Notes under the pieces: generated by a model
Told to the model about the DNA's origin: nothing
Seen by the model: the letters and a program-made list of their open reading frames with translations, nothing else
Database searches by the model: none
Assembly (NCBI GenBank): GCA_016779585.1
Contig: JADHNI010000016.1
Coordinates: forward strand, 1 to 54,988
Length of the DNA stretch: 54,988 nt
Source: Pseudomonadales bacterium
GTDB taxonomy: Bacteria > Pseudomonadota > Gammaproteobacteria > Pseudomonadales > Azotimanducaceae
Direction of reading: 5' to 3'
Position numbers and translations under genes: made by a program
In this document: one piece after another, positions 35,270 to 45,045 of the stretch
How the letters are laid out: every line of letters begins with the position of its first letter
How positions within the stretch are numbered: position 1 is the first letter of the stretch

Positions 35270-36690
35270 TACAACTTACTGATATCTGCCCAGCAGGAGT
35301 GTGTGCCGACACAGATACGTTTTGGCAGTTTCACCCTCGCGATCGGTCCGGTGGAAATGTCCCGGGCGTCAAAAACCCAGCAGCTGGATTCGTCAGAGTT
35401 AACATCCGTAATGAAACGTTACAACATATCCGTCATCTTCTGCCGTTGACCCCTGCCTGGGTGCCATCGGGCTTTCACTCAGGAATACGCCGTCAGGAAG
35501 CGGATACTCCTGGCGGTGACCTGTCTCGGCATCGAGACGAACCAGACCGTTCATGGCAAAGAACTTTGGTGGTGACGTTACCGCCCAGCTGAAGCGATAA
35601 GGTTTTCCTGCATGTGCAGGATTAATCATTCCGAACTCACTCAGGGCTTCTTCCAGCGGACCTTCCGTCACCTCGCCGGTCCTGAGATTCATTCGCCAGC
35701 GATATGCATGGCAGCCAGTCTCAACCAGTGAAAAATGTGTCGGGTCTTTCTGTGCATATCCATCCATGACAATGGTGTCACCATCTTCATAGGTGTTGAT
35801 GACGTGCAGCGCATAGGTCGGTTTTGCTTCAAACCAGCGAACGTCTTCCGGTCGACCGCGCCTGGGCACCACACCGAATCGGGTAGGCATATCAGTACGG
35901 AAGCGAACCGCATGCGCGTTGTGTTTCAGGGCTTCTGGATCCCAGAAGAAAGGAAAGTCGTGCAGCACCGCATAGTTATCGGTGAAACCCATGTCATGAG
36001 GCAGGCGAGGGCCCGGAAGTTCAATCGGGATGTAGTGAACCAGTTTGCCCTGGCCATCCACGACACCATAGTGCATGTACGGTGCCTGCTTTGAATAGTT
36101 GAAGAAGAGCAGTTCGTCGGTCGCCTCATCAACCTTTGTATGTGCGGAAACACCCCAACCCGGAGTCACACCTGCCAGCCAGTCAGCTTTACCCAGCTGC
36201 TCCAGCGTTTTCGGGTCCAGTTCGTAGACATCACCGCACTGGTAAAAACTTGTGGCCACTCGACCGCGGTGAATCACAACATCGGTACTGGAAGAATCTT
36301 TAAGCGCTGTTCGAGCGCCCCAGCCCTCGCGCTCGGATTTTTCCGGTCGCTCCAGTAATCCACCCCACAGGGCGCGGCCAGCCTCTCTCTCCGCATTAAA
36401 TCCGTCGGTACGAACAAATCGGTTCCTGTACTGCGCCGACTGGCCATCGAAGAAGATACTATGCAGCATGCCATCACCATCAAACGGGTGATACCGACCG
36501 AGGGAATCATGCAGCGGGTTTTCGGTGTTGCGAATATAAACACCCTGGAGATCGGAAGGTAACTCACCCTCTACTTCAAGGTCCCAGGCATTCAGTTCCT
36601 GGTGATTCGGTTTCCAGCAGCCGGACCGATAGGGATGGTCATCCTGACCACTGAGGTTCTGGCGTACTCCTCGACTATCTCGACCTGCAT
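35269..36690 (-). pseudogene. Carotenoid oxygenase (RPE65 family) with frameshifts at both ends
   Basis: Non-heme iron dioxygenase that cleaves carotenoids, apocarotenoids or stilbenes. The intact middle has FDGDGMLH, DMGFTDNYAVLHDFPFFWD with iron-ligand histidines, and FEAKPTYALHVINTYEDGD. The conserved N-terminus (HPYRSGCWKPN; VEGELPSDLQGVYIRNTEN) lies upstream of the first in-frame Met with no start codon; ATG 36690, with GGGGAG before it, is in another frame, so a single-base shift near 36640-36650 is implied. At the C-terminus the frame ends at 35399 after VVTFHYGC, but the next frame continues the family (ESSCWVFDARD; IARVKLPKR) to TAA 35269-35271. As read, no complete enzyme would be made. 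Confidence 0.83.
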
Positions 36691-36725
36691 TTGCTCCCCT
36701 TTTTCCTGGTGTTGTGTTCTTGTAG

Positions 36726-39700
36726 TTATGAAGACAGGCTTTCTGCCTCCGCCAGTTCCCGGTTCATGCGTTCTTCTTCGTGAACTCGCGGTTTGGAGAA
36801 ACGCGCAATCAACAGGTATAAAGCCGGCGTCAGGAACAGCGTAAAAATCGCCGCTATTCCCAGCCCGCCAAAGATCACCCAACCAATGGATTCGCGAGCC
36901 TCAATACCGGCACCTGAACCCAGGATCAGGGGCAACCCGCCAAGCACAGTGGACATGAGCGTCATGGCTACCGGTCGAAACCGGACTTTGGACCCCTCGG
37001 TTATCGCTTCAACAAGAGGATAACCACGGTCCCGAAGTTGATCCGCAAACTCCACCAGAAGAATACCATTCTTTGCCATCAGCCCAATCAACATGACCAG
37101 GCCAATCTGGGAGTAAATGTTTACAGAGGTACCGCTGAGGAAGAGCGCAAAAACTGCCGCCGCCACACCAAGGGGAATGATCATCGTGATCACGACGGCG
37201 CTCGTGAATCCTTCAAACTGGGCGCATAACACGAGGAACACCACCAGGATTGCGATGAGATAAGTCACCGCGACCTCCCTGGATGATTCATCAAGTTCAG
37301 CGGCTTCGCCCTCAAGGATCACGTCTATATGTTCCGGCAACGAGGCATCAGCTATCGCCAGCAGTTCATCTACCGCGGATTTTAGCGGGTATCCGGGCGT
37401 GACATCGATATCAACTTCTATCGCCCGACGCTGAGCCTGACGATCCAACTCTGTCGCAACACCTTCCTCTTTTAACGTTACCAGGCTCGACAGCGGCAGC
37501 ATGCGTCCGTTCTTGGCAGTCACGTAAAGGTTAACCAGGTCCATAGGGTCGTTGATATCTCCTGAAGCAGACTCAAGGATGATTGGAATCGCCTCATCAC
37601 CCACGTTGAGTTCAATGATTTCGTCACCATCAATCATCGCCCGGAGCGTACCCGCGAGATCGTCCAGGTCGATACCCAGGTCAGCTGCACGACGTCGATC
37701 TATTTCCACCGAGAGTTGTGGCTGGGTCGGTTCATAGGAAATACGCGGATTGGAAAGGTTGCCGCCACTTTCCTCGATAGCATCAACGAAGCCCCTGGCT
37801 GCCTCGTAGATGTCGTTGTAGTCGTTACCAACCAGCGCAACTTCAATACCGCCGCCGCCACCGCGGCGAAGATTCAAACTGTTGTCAGCATAAACGGCAC
37901 CACGAATACCAGGAAGCTGGTCAAGATCTCGCTTGATCTCGCGAATGACTTCACCCTGACCAATGTCCCTGTCCTGCCAATCCACCAGTGGTACAGATAC
38001 AAACACCCGATTGGGATCCCAGTTACCGACAAGCGCGTAAGTAGATTTTGCAATGCCACTGTCCACCCAGGGCTGCAGGATGTCTTCGATCAAAAGCGTC
38101 TGGCGTTCCATGTAATGTACACCTACGCCATCCGGTCCTGACGCAAACACCCGAATCATGCTGCGATCTTCCGACGGCAGCAGCTCCTTATCCAGCCCCG
38201 GATAAAGTGATGCTGCACCTGCCCCAAGAACCGCGGCCAGAACAACCACGGCAGCGGGATGGCGCAGCACGATGTTTAACCCTTTTTCGTAGAGTTCGCG
38301 CATCCGGTCACCAATGGCAATCGTGAGCAGCCGCAAACGACCGGGCTCACCTGTATCAGGCAGTCTTGCTGCCGCTGCGGGCACAAGCGACAAAGCGACA
38401 AAACTGGAGATTCCCACAGCCAGCGCCAACACGAATCCAAATTCACGGAACAGTCGGCCGGACGTACTTGGCAGAAACGCGATAGGCACAAAAACCGAGA
38501 TGAGGACGATACTGGTGGTTACCACGGCAAAAAACACCTGGCGTGTGCCTAGCACCGCTGCCGCCCTGGAACCGATACCCTCACCCCGGCGTCTCTGGAT
38601 ATTCTCGAGCACAACGATTGCGTCATCGACAACTAGCCCGGTGGCCAGCACCAGCGCAAGCAGCGTCAGAATATTGATGGAGAAACCAAGCATCCAGATA
38701 CCCGCCACGGTACCGATCAGAGCAACGGGTATCGCAATGCTCGGGATAATGGTTGCCCGAATCGAGCCGATGAAAAGATAGATGGTGCCGATCACAATAC
38801 CGATAGTAATCAGCAGGGTCTTGAGCACTTCCCGGACACTGCTCCTGATAAAGGAAGCACTGTCGTCTGTGATAACCACCTCGAGATCGTCAAAACGCCG
38901 GTTTAGTTGTTTGACGGCTTTTTGCACGCCATCAGAGATCCTGATGGTATTGGACTGTGCCTGCCGCACGATACCCAGTCCAATCACATTGCGACCGTTC
39001 AGCCGGGTATAGGAAGTTGCATCTTCCGGCCCGAAGTAGACATTCGCCACATCTCCGATCCGACGCGTATCTGCAATGATGATGTTCTCAACCTGTTCTG
39101 CACTGACCACAGTTGCGTCCGCACGAACGAGCAACTCCTGCTCCTCTGACCGGAAACTGCCTGCCGGCACATCGAAAGCAGCCTGCCTGAGTACAGCCGC
39201 AACATCAGTGACCGATAAACCGTAACTTGTCAGTCGAAGCGGATCGACCACGACCCGAAGGAGTTTCTGGCGCGCCCCTGAAGTCTGGACATCTGCAACG
39301 CCGTCGATGGAAAGAAAGCTCGGGATAATGTCCGTCTCAACGATATGAGTCAGTTCGTCTTCCATGAGACGATCAGACACAACTGCCAGGTTAACAATGG
39401 CGCGGGAGTCATCGTCTGCTTTTACAACAATGACCTGTTCCACACGTTCCGGCAGGCGCCGCGATATACGACTCACAGCCTCACGAACGTCGGCAGCCGC
39501 ACTGTTCAGGTCTGTCCCGGGTCTGAACTCGATTCGGATTCGACCGGTGGTTTCCTCCGAAGACGATTCGATACGCTTGATCCCGGACACCCGGGCAACT
39601 GCGCCTTCAATGCGGCTGATGACTTCAGCATCCATGGTCTCGGGTGAAGCGCCTGGGTACACGGTTCTGACAGTGACAATGGGCCTGTCCACATCCGGCA

Positions 39701-39836
39701 GTTCGCGGACTTCAATCGCCATAATTGCGGCAATACCTGCCAGGGCGATCAGAAGATTCACAACCAGCACAAGCACCGGCCGCCTGATCGACAGGCTGGG
39801 CAGGTCATCAACCCTCACCCTGGTATCACCGCTCAC
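36726..39836 (-). CDS. RND multidrug/solute efflux permease (HAE1/AcrB-type)
   Basis: A 1036-residue inner-membrane proton antiporter. N-terminal helix is followed by YPGASPETMDAEVISRIEGA, the pore-domain repeats, and the helix-4 motif GLVVDDAIVVLENIQRR with the paired Asp of the proton relay. The second half repeats the layout and ends with the helices VIFGGLGIAAIFTLFLTPAL. Start is GTG, four bases after the adaptor stop. The subgroup resembles MexW/VexF-like pumps. No outer-membrane TolC-type gene lies beside it. The carotenoid oxygenase and diguanylate cyclase follow on the same strand. Confidence 0.96.
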   Translation of the reverse strand: MSGDTRVRVDDLPSLSIRRPVLVLVVNLLIALAGIAAIMAIEVRELPDVDRPIVTVRTVYPGASPETMDAEVISRIEGAVARVSGIKRIESSSEETTGRIRIEFRPGTDLNSAAADVREAVSRISRRLPERVEQVIVVKADDDSRAIVNLAVVSDRLMEDELTHIVETDIIPSFLSIDGVADVQTSGARQKLLRVVVDPLRLTSYGLSVTDVAAVLRQAAFDVPAGSFRSEEQELLVRADATVVSAEQVENIIIADTRRIGDVANVYFGPEDATSYTRLNGRNVIGLGIVRQAQSNTIRISDGVQKAVKQLNRRFDDLEVVITDDSASFIRSSVREVLKTLLITIGIVIGTIYLFIGSIRATIIPSIAIPVALIGTVAGIWMLGFSINILTLLALVLATGLVVDDAIVVLENIQRRRGEGIGSRAAAVLGTRQVFFAVVTTSIVLISVFVPIAFLPSTSGRLFREFGFVLALAVGISSFVALSLVPAAAARLPDTGEPGRLRLLTIAIGDRMRELYEKGLNIVLRHPAAVVVLAAVLGAGAASLYPGLDKELLPSEDRSMIRVFASGPDGVGVHYMERQTLLIEDILQPWVDSGIAKSTYALVGNWDPNRVFVSVPLVDWQDRDIGQGEVIREIKRDLDQLPGIRGAVYADNSLNLRRGGGGGIEVALVGNDYNDIYEAARGFVDAIEESGGNLSNPRISYEPTQPQLSVEIDRRRAADLGIDLDDLAGTLRAMIDGDEIIELNVGDEAIPIILESASGDINDPMDLVNLYVTAKNGRMLPLSSLVTLKEEGVATELDRQAQRRAIEVDIDVTPGYPLKSAVDELLAIADASLPEHIDVILEGEAAELDESSREVAVTYLIAILVVFLVLCAQFEGFTSAVVITMIIPLGVAAAVFALFLSGTSVNIYSQIGLVMLIGLMAKNGILLVEFADQLRDRGYPLVEAITEGSKVRFRPVAMTLMSTVLGGLPLILGSGAGIEARESIGWVIFGGLGIAAIFTLFLTPALYLLIARFSKPRVHEEERMNRELAEAESLSS

Positions 39837-39840
39837 CAGG

Positions 39841-40917
39841 CTAACCCGGCGCTATCCCGACGGGCGCCGAAGCATCACCCGCAACGGCCGTGTTGGCGGA
39901 AACAGGCAAGCCAGGACGCAGGCGCTGCACGCCTTCAACAATAATGACGTCGTTTTCGGTTAGCGGGCCTTCAACCATCACCCTGCCCTGCTTGCGTTGC
40001 ACAACAGACACCCTGACCCGTTCGGCTTTGCCATCAACGATCTTCCAGACAAAAGCACCGTCAGCACCCCACTGGACAGCGATCTCGGGCATGATGGGAT
40101 AAGGTTCACCGGCCAGGTTCATTGTCACCCTGAAACTCTGGCCCGGGCGCAGCCGGTCATTGTCGTTCTCCACCCTGGCTCTTGCGACGAAGGTCCTGAG
40201 TTCAGGGTCGATGCGCGAGTCAATCTCGATGATGTTCCCTGTAAACACCCTGGCATTCAGTTCCCAGGTCTGGATCAATACTTCCTGCCCCTTACCGACC
40301 AGATCGATAAACAGCTCCAGGAGCTCAAAAGTCACCAGTACCGCATCTCTATTGTCGAGCGTGGTGATCGGCGTATTGGTTTGAACGCGATCACCAGGAT
40401 CAAAATTGGTGATACCCACGTGTCCACCAAAGGGCGCAATGATATTCCTGTCTTCAAGCGCAATGTTTGCCTGGCCAAGTTCAATTCTTGCGGTTTCCAG
40501 TTCCGTGCGCGCGGTGTCAAGGGTTGTCGGCAGGGTGGCCCCTGTCTCAGCACTCTTTCGATAGCGCTCAAACAGGCGCTCTGCTTCTGACAGTCGATGT
40601 TGCGCCAGTTGAACGGCCAGTTTTTCCTTGCGCTGATCCAGTTCCACCAGCACATGACCTTTATCCACATGCTGCCCTGGCCTGAAATTGATCGCGACAA
40701 TTTCTCCTGCGGAAGGTGGGTAAAGCGTGACGGATTGCAGCGCCCGTGACGTACCGACTGCCTCTACCCGGGTTTGCTGGTTATTGATCCTGATCGGTTC
40801 GGCAACCACACGCACGGGCTCCCGTTCTGACCGCACGGGGGCCTCGTCCGTACCGCAGGCGGTACAGAACAACAGGACCAACAGGTAGATTCCGTTTCGA
40901 AACAAGCGAGCAGGCAT
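39841..40917 (-). CDS. RND periplasmic adaptor (membrane fusion protein), lipoprotein
   Basis: A 358-residue adaptor with a lipoprotein-type signal (LLVLLFCTACGTDE, lipidated Cys near residue 21). Then come a lipoyl-like half motif (YPPSAGEIVAINFRPGQHVDK), a coiled-coil hairpin (QLAQHRLSEAERLFERYRKS), the second lipoyl half (IIAPFGGHVGI) and beta-barrel/membrane-proximal domains. It links the RND pump to an outer-membrane channel. Four bases separate its stop from the pump start. Confidence 0.94.
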   Translation of the reverse strand: MPARLFRNGIYLLVLLFCTACGTDEAPVRSEREPVRVVAEPIRINNQQTRVEAVGTSRALQSVTLYPPSAGEIVAINFRPGQHVDKGHVLVELDQRKEKLAVQLAQHRLSEAERLFERYRKSAETGATLPTTLDTARTELETARIELGQANIALEDRNIIAPFGGHVGITNFDPGDRVQTNTPITTLDNRDAVLVTFELLELFIDLVGKGQEVLIQTWELNARVFTGNIIEIDSRIDPELRTFVARARVENDNDRLRPGQSFRVTMNLAGEPYPIMPEIAVQWGADGAFVWKIVDGKAERVRVSVVQRKQGRVMVEGPLTENDVIIVEGVQRLRPGLPVSANTAVAGDASAPVGIAPG

Positions 40918-40946
40918 GGAAGGTTCGGTCGGTGGGCGAGTAGCTA

Positions 40947-42569
40947 TTATACGGGATCAGCCTTGCCAAGGATCAGTTCGCTGGCACGCCAGCCAACTGC
41001 CATCGCTGGTGCATTGGTATTACCACTAACCAGGGAGGGCATTATGGAACAGTCCGCTACCCGAAGGCCCCTGACACCACGCACTTTCAGCTCATGGTCT
41101 ACTACAGAGCCCTGATCCCTGCCCATGCGACAGGTCCCGGTGCCATGCAGGCCACTGGTTGCACCGTGAAGCACCGCATCGAGGATTTCCGCATCTGTCC
41201 TGACATGACCGCCAGGAATCAGTTCTTCGCCAAAGTAACGTGACGCGCCAGTCTCACGGACAAACCGGCGCATGGTTTTCACCATCTGGATCACCGCTTT
41301 CTGGTCATACTCCGTCCGAAGCCAGTTTGGCGTGATCACCGGTGGCACATCCGGGTCAGCACTCTCAATCATGACTTCACCTTCACTGGTCAGGTTGAGC
41401 AATTGGCCGTAAATCGTAATACCGGGTTCCTTATCAGGCGTGCTGAGTTGCACCGGTCTCGTTCCTTCCGTGCGCTCGTAGCTGAACGCGCCCATATAAA
41501 GCTGCGTATCCGGGCGGTTGGCCCCCGGCATGGATCGAACAAAAGCACCAACTTCAAAGGGTCCGGTTGCCATCGGTCCACCACGTGTCAGGTAATACCG
41601 CAATACGCTGGCAACAAGGCCAGCGCCGCGGAACCTGTGATTAATACCCCTGCCGTTTTTCAGACGGTGGGGCATTGAAAAACCAAGGTGTTCACGCATT
41701 CGTCGACCGACGTCCGGGCTGTCACTGACGACCGGAACACCCGCCTGCTGCAGGACCCCGGCCGGGCCTATTCCGGAAAGTTGCAGGATCTTGGGGGAAA
41801 GTATCGTTCCGGCGCTGAGAATCACCTCGCCTCGACAGCTGAAGGTTTCCTCGCGTCCGGCAACATCGCACTCCACGCCGACCGCAAATCCCTGGTCAAT
41901 AATGACACGCCTGACGTGCGCATTAAGGACCACGGTAACATTGTCGCGTTTCATCGCAGGACGCAGGAATACCCTTGCAGCGCTCATGCGCTTGCCATTG
42001 TGGATATTGTGATTGTAGTAACCGATACCCTCGAGGGTTTCGTCGTTCAGGTCTTCCTTGCGGGTCAGCCCGAATTCTTCACCCGCCCGAATCAAACCTT
42101 CAGCAATGTCGTACCGGAACTGGCCAGTCTGCACAGGCAAGGGACCAGAACCACCCCGGTGGTCAGCGGGACCCAGTTCATGGCGCTCGATCTGGCGATA
42201 GACCCGCTTCATATCCTGCCATCCCCATCCGGGACCACCCAGCGTGTTCCACTCTTCGTAGTCTTCCGGGTGACCTCGCGAATAGATCATGCCGTTGATG
42301 GAACTGGAACCGCCAAGGGATTTTCCCCGGATCCAGACTTCATTGGCCGGCAGGTCAGGGCGACGGGGTTGGCGCACGGGGAAGGTCCAGGTGAAGTCAG
42401 GTCGCCTGACCAGTTTCGCCATACCCTTTGGCATCGTGACAAACGGGTGATAGTCGCTACCCCCTGCCTCAAGCACCAGCACGCGATGAGCAGGGTCCCG
42501 GGAAAGCCGTTCAGCGAGGACACAACCGGCAGAACCTGCACCGACAATAATGTAGTCGTAGCCTGAGAT
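40947..42569 (-). CDS. GMC oxidoreductase (choline dehydrogenase-like), apparent ATC start
   Basis: A roughly 540-residue FAD alcohol dehydrogenase/oxidase. The N-terminal fold reads GYDYIIVGAGSAGCVLAERL then VLVLEAGGSD, followed by RGKSLGGSSSINGMIYSRG and, at the C-terminus, HGTGTCRMG and SGNTNAPAMAVG. The FAD motif begins before any ATG, GTG or TTG: the frame opens with TGA AAT ATC TCA GGC TAC. ATC at 42567-42569, six bases after GAGGTG, is where ATG is expected (ATCTCAGGC for ATGTCAGGC). So either a rare ATC start or a single-base change. Starting at GTG 42482 would remove the glycine motif and give no FAD site. Confidence 0.88.
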   Translation of the reverse strand: MSGYDYIIVGAGSAGCVLAERLSRDPAHRVLVLEAGGSDYHPFVTMPKGMAKLVRRPDFTWTFPVRQPRRPDLPANEVWIRGKSLGGSSSINGMIYSRGHPEDYEEWNTLGGPGWGWQDMKRVYRQIERHELGPADHRGGSGPLPVQTGQFRYDIAEGLIRAGEEFGLTRKEDLNDETLEGIGYYNHNIHNGKRMSAARVFLRPAMKRDNVTVVLNAHVRRVIIDQGFAVGVECDVAGREETFSCRGEVILSAGTILSPKILQLSGIGPAGVLQQAGVPVVSDSPDVGRRMREHLGFSMPHRLKNGRGINHRFRGAGLVASVLRYYLTRGGPMATGPFEVGAFVRSMPGANRPDTQLYMGAFSYERTEGTRPVQLSTPDKEPGITIYGQLLNLTSEGEVMIESADPDVPPVITPNWLRTEYDQKAVIQMVKTMRRFVRETGASRYFGEELIPGGHVRTDAEILDAVLHGATSGLHGTGTCRMGRDQGSVVDHELKVRGVRGLRVADCSIMPSLVSGNTNAPAMAVGWRASELILGKADPV

Positions 42570-42587
42570 ATTTCACCTCACCGCGTT

Positions 42588-42603
42588 TATACAGCCCTGT
42601 ATA
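42588..42603. promoter_or_regulatory. Perfect 16-base dyad between GMC and kinase-like genes
   Basis: TATACAG-CC-CTGTATA: perfect 7-base arms around two bases, in the 75-base gap between two divergent genes. It has the size and symmetry of a TetR-family operator. The half-site TATACA recurs in the dyad at 3752-3773. A repressor here would govern both the GMC-led minus-strand genes and the kinase/SDR genes. Confidence 0.5.
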
Positions 42604-42644
42604 CTACCTCACCTTAAGCATTCGCACCTGAGGGAAAACAGCAG

Positions 42645-43727
42645 ATGCAGGTCAGCCAGAACGTCGTCATCGAGAAGTACGAAGAATTTACGCCAGACGT
42701 AGCCAACAGGACCATAGGCCACCTTTATGATGAGCCTGTTGTAGCAACCGACATCAGATCCCTCGGAGAAGGCGTTGGATTGATGTCTTCCATCGCCCGG
42801 GGCCACCTGACGTTTGCATCAGGGCGCGAGTGCACAGTCATCGTCAAATGCATCGCGAGAACCGACAACAGCGAGCTTTCCAAAGGACTGAACTTCTATC
42901 GAAACGAGGTCAATTTTTACCTGCACCTTGCTGATGAAACACCCATCCCTGTGCCGGAAGGGCTATACGCTGCAGTTGATTCGGACACCCAGGATTTCCT
43001 GCTGGTTCTGGAGGACATGGGCGATGCCGAAGCCGGTGACCAGCTGGTTTCCTGCACGGAAGAACAACTGATGGTCGCATTTCGTCGAGCGGCGGAGCTG
43101 CACGGGACCTTCTGGGGGCGTACCGGCGAGTTCGACTGGCTTTTCTACCAGATCGATATGCGATCCATTCTGTTTCGAAGAGACGCGATATTCAGACCCG
43201 GTGTCCAGCCAGCCGTAGACAATTTTTCGGAGGTGTTTACCGGTAATCGCGCAGATATCGTTCATCAGATTACCGAACAGTACATCGACCTTTTTCAGAA
43301 TTCGCTCGGGGGCGAACCGACGATCATTCACGGCGACTACCGCACCGACAACATGTTCATGACAGAAAAAGATGGCGCAGCGGACATCATCGCTTTTGAC
43401 TGGCAGAACACAATGGGCGGCAACGGCACGCATGATATCGCCTACTTCTGCTCGCAGAGTGCCGACGCCCGCCTGCACGGTGAGCCACAAATGAATGCCC
43501 TTCGGCTGTATCACGACACGTTGCTGGACCAAGGTGTGAAGGGCTACAGTTTCGATGAGTGCCTTGAGCGCTACCGTTACAACCTGCTGGTCACCATGAT
43601 CACACCCATTGCCATTTGCGGCACCCTGGACCAGGGTAACGAACGCGGGCGGCAGCTTGGCCATACCGTGCTTGAACGGTCGTTCTCGGCGCTTGAGTCA
43701 CTGGACTGCGCAACACTGTTAAAGTAG
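42645..43727 (+). CDS. Phosphotransferase-like protein (APH/ecdysteroid-kinase fold)
   Basis: A 360-residue protein of the aminoglycoside phosphotransferase fold. The catalytic loop is IIHGDYRTDNMFM (HxDxxxxN) and the metal-binding segment IIAFDWQNTMGGNGTHDIAYF. The N-lobe has a glycine loop (GEGVGLMSSIARGHL) and VIVKCIA. Relatives phosphorylate alcohols of lipid or terpenoid type, as well as drugs. A weakly similar copy lies at 48032-49093, also next to an SDR. The SDR starts 60 bases downstream, so an alcohol-handling unit is likely. Substrate unknown. Confidence 0.83.
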   Translation: MQVSQNVVIEKYEEFTPDVANRTIGHLYDEPVVATDIRSLGEGVGLMSSIARGHLTFASGRECTVIVKCIARTDNSELSKGLNFYRNEVNFYLHLADETPIPVPEGLYAAVDSDTQDFLLVLEDMGDAEAGDQLVSCTEEQLMVAFRRAAELHGTFWGRTGEFDWLFYQIDMRSILFRRDAIFRPGVQPAVDNFSEVFTGNRADIVHQITEQYIDLFQNSLGGEPTIIHGDYRTDNMFMTEKDGAADIIAFDWQNTMGGNGTHDIAYFCSQSADARLHGEPQMNALRLYHDTLLDQGVKGYSFDECLERYRYNLLVTMITPIAICGTLDQGNERGRQLGHTVLERSFSALESLDCATLLK

Positions 43728-43787
43728 AAGACAACCCTTACCGGGGACTACCCCCAACCGGAGACAACCTTTTTCTAAGGAGAAAAA

Positions 43788-44576
43788 ATGGGCCGACTCG
43801 ACAACAAAATCGCCATTATTACCGGAGGTGCATCGGGGCTTGGTCTCGGGACCGCCACACGCTTCTGCGAAGAAGGAGCCACGACCGTCATCACGGACCT
43901 GAATCCTGATGGCGCTGATGTCGCAAAGGGGCTTGGCGCCAGCTTCATTGAGCAGGACGTCCGCAGCGAAGAGAACTGGGAGGCGATACTGGAGGAGGTG
44001 ATTGGGCAACACGGGCGCCTTGATATCCTCGTTAACAACGCCGGTATATTCAATAGCTGTCCTGTAGACCAGACGCCACTGGATGAATGGCAAAAGGTTC
44101 TGGACGTTAACCTGACCGGTGTCTTCCTGGGCTGCAAACACGGCGTCGCAAGGATGAAACGAAACCCCGGAGGTCCTGCTGGTTCGATCATCAATCTGTC
44201 GTCAGTGGTTGGTCTCAGGGGACAGCTTGGCGGCGCTGCCTACAGCGCCAGTAAAGGCGGCGTTCGGTTACTCACAAAAACCGTGGCACTTGAAAATGCG
44301 CCCATCGGAATACGCTGTAGCTCCATCCACCCAGGTGTGATTGACACACCCATCATGGATCCGATCTTCGCAGCGGCTGACGACCCGGCCGCCGCAAAAG
44401 CCCTGGTGGGGCAAAGCCTGCCTATCGGCTACATGGGAGATCCGGCGCGGGACATCGGAAACATGGCCGTGTACCTCGCATCCGACGAAAGTGTTTACGT
44501 CACCGGCGCCGAAATGGTGGTCGACGGCGGCATGACAATCGGACTGCCATCAGGCAGGAATCGCCCGGACTCATGA
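43788..44576 (+). CDS. Short-chain dehydrogenase/reductase (SDR)
   Basis: A 262-residue classical SDR with TGGASGLGLG, LVNNAGIFN, a serine in INLSSVVG and AAYSASKGG as YxxxK. The aspartate after strand 2 (VITDLNPDG) favours NAD over NADP. AAGGAG precedes the ATG. The NUDIX gene's ATG overlaps its stop (ATGA). It lies between a kinase-like gene and the NUDIX gene. Confidence 0.92.
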   Translation: MGRLDNKIAIITGGASGLGLGTATRFCEEGATTVITDLNPDGADVAKGLGASFIEQDVRSEENWEAILEEVIGQHGRLDILVNNAGIFNSCPVDQTPLDEWQKVLDVNLTGVFLGCKHGVARMKRNPGGPAGSIINLSSVVGLRGQLGGAAYSASKGGVRLLTKTVALENAPIGIRCSSIHPGVIDTPIMDPIFAAADDPAAAKALVGQSLPIGYMGDPARDIGNMAVYLASDESVYVTGAEMVVDGGMTIGLPSGRNRPDS

Positions 44577-45037
44577 ATTACCTGCACAAGACCGGTGCCA
44601 AAGCCCTGGTGATCAGGGATGACAGTATTCTCGTCCAGAAGAAGTATCGGAAGAAAAAGAAGTACTACACCTTGCCGGGAGGCACCGTGGAAGACGGAGA
44701 AAACCTGTTGGACACGCTGAAGCGTGAGTGCCTTGAAGAGATAGATACAGAGGTACAGGCGAGCGATCTCGCATTTGTGTTTGAACATGAATCAAGATCG
44801 CGGGATGGCTCGATGAAAAAGAAGATCGATCTCGTTTTCAGGGCCACTGTGCCAGCAGACTACAAACCAAGAAACGGTCCCCACCCTGACCCTCACCAGA
44901 AGGATGTTGTCTGGCTGCCTCTTGCCAAGCTCAGTAAATCAACGTTCAAACCAATTGCACTGGGTGAAGCACTTGAGACCCTGGAAAAAGATAAGCACCA
45001 GGTGTTCTGGCCCCAGGTTATCGCCTGGACGGACTAG
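44573..45037 (+). CDS. NUDIX hydrolase
   Basis: A 154-residue NUDIX protein, hydrolysing a nucleoside diphosphate linked to another group. The NUDIX box reads GGTVEDGENLLDTLKREC then LEEID; the usual glycine near the end of the box is replaced, which is tolerated in some members. The fold fills the whole protein. Coupled to the SDR by a four-base overlap, and convergent with the aminopropyltransferase gene, eight bases between stops. Substrate unknown. Confidence 0.88.
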   Translation: MNYLHKTGAKALVIRDDSILVQKKYRKKKKYYTLPGGTVEDGENLLDTLKRECLEEIDTEVQASDLAFVFEHESRSRDGSMKKKIDLVFRATVPADYKPRNGPHPDPHQKDVVWLPLAKLSKSTFKPIALGEALETLEKDKHQVFWPQVIAWTD

Positions 45038-45045
45038 GGTCCCCG

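Noticed and set aside
36592-36882. Separate small protein on the minus strand
   Set aside because: It spans the start of the carotenoid oxygenase. Its ATG at 36690 is better explained as the real start of that gene ahead of a frameshift.
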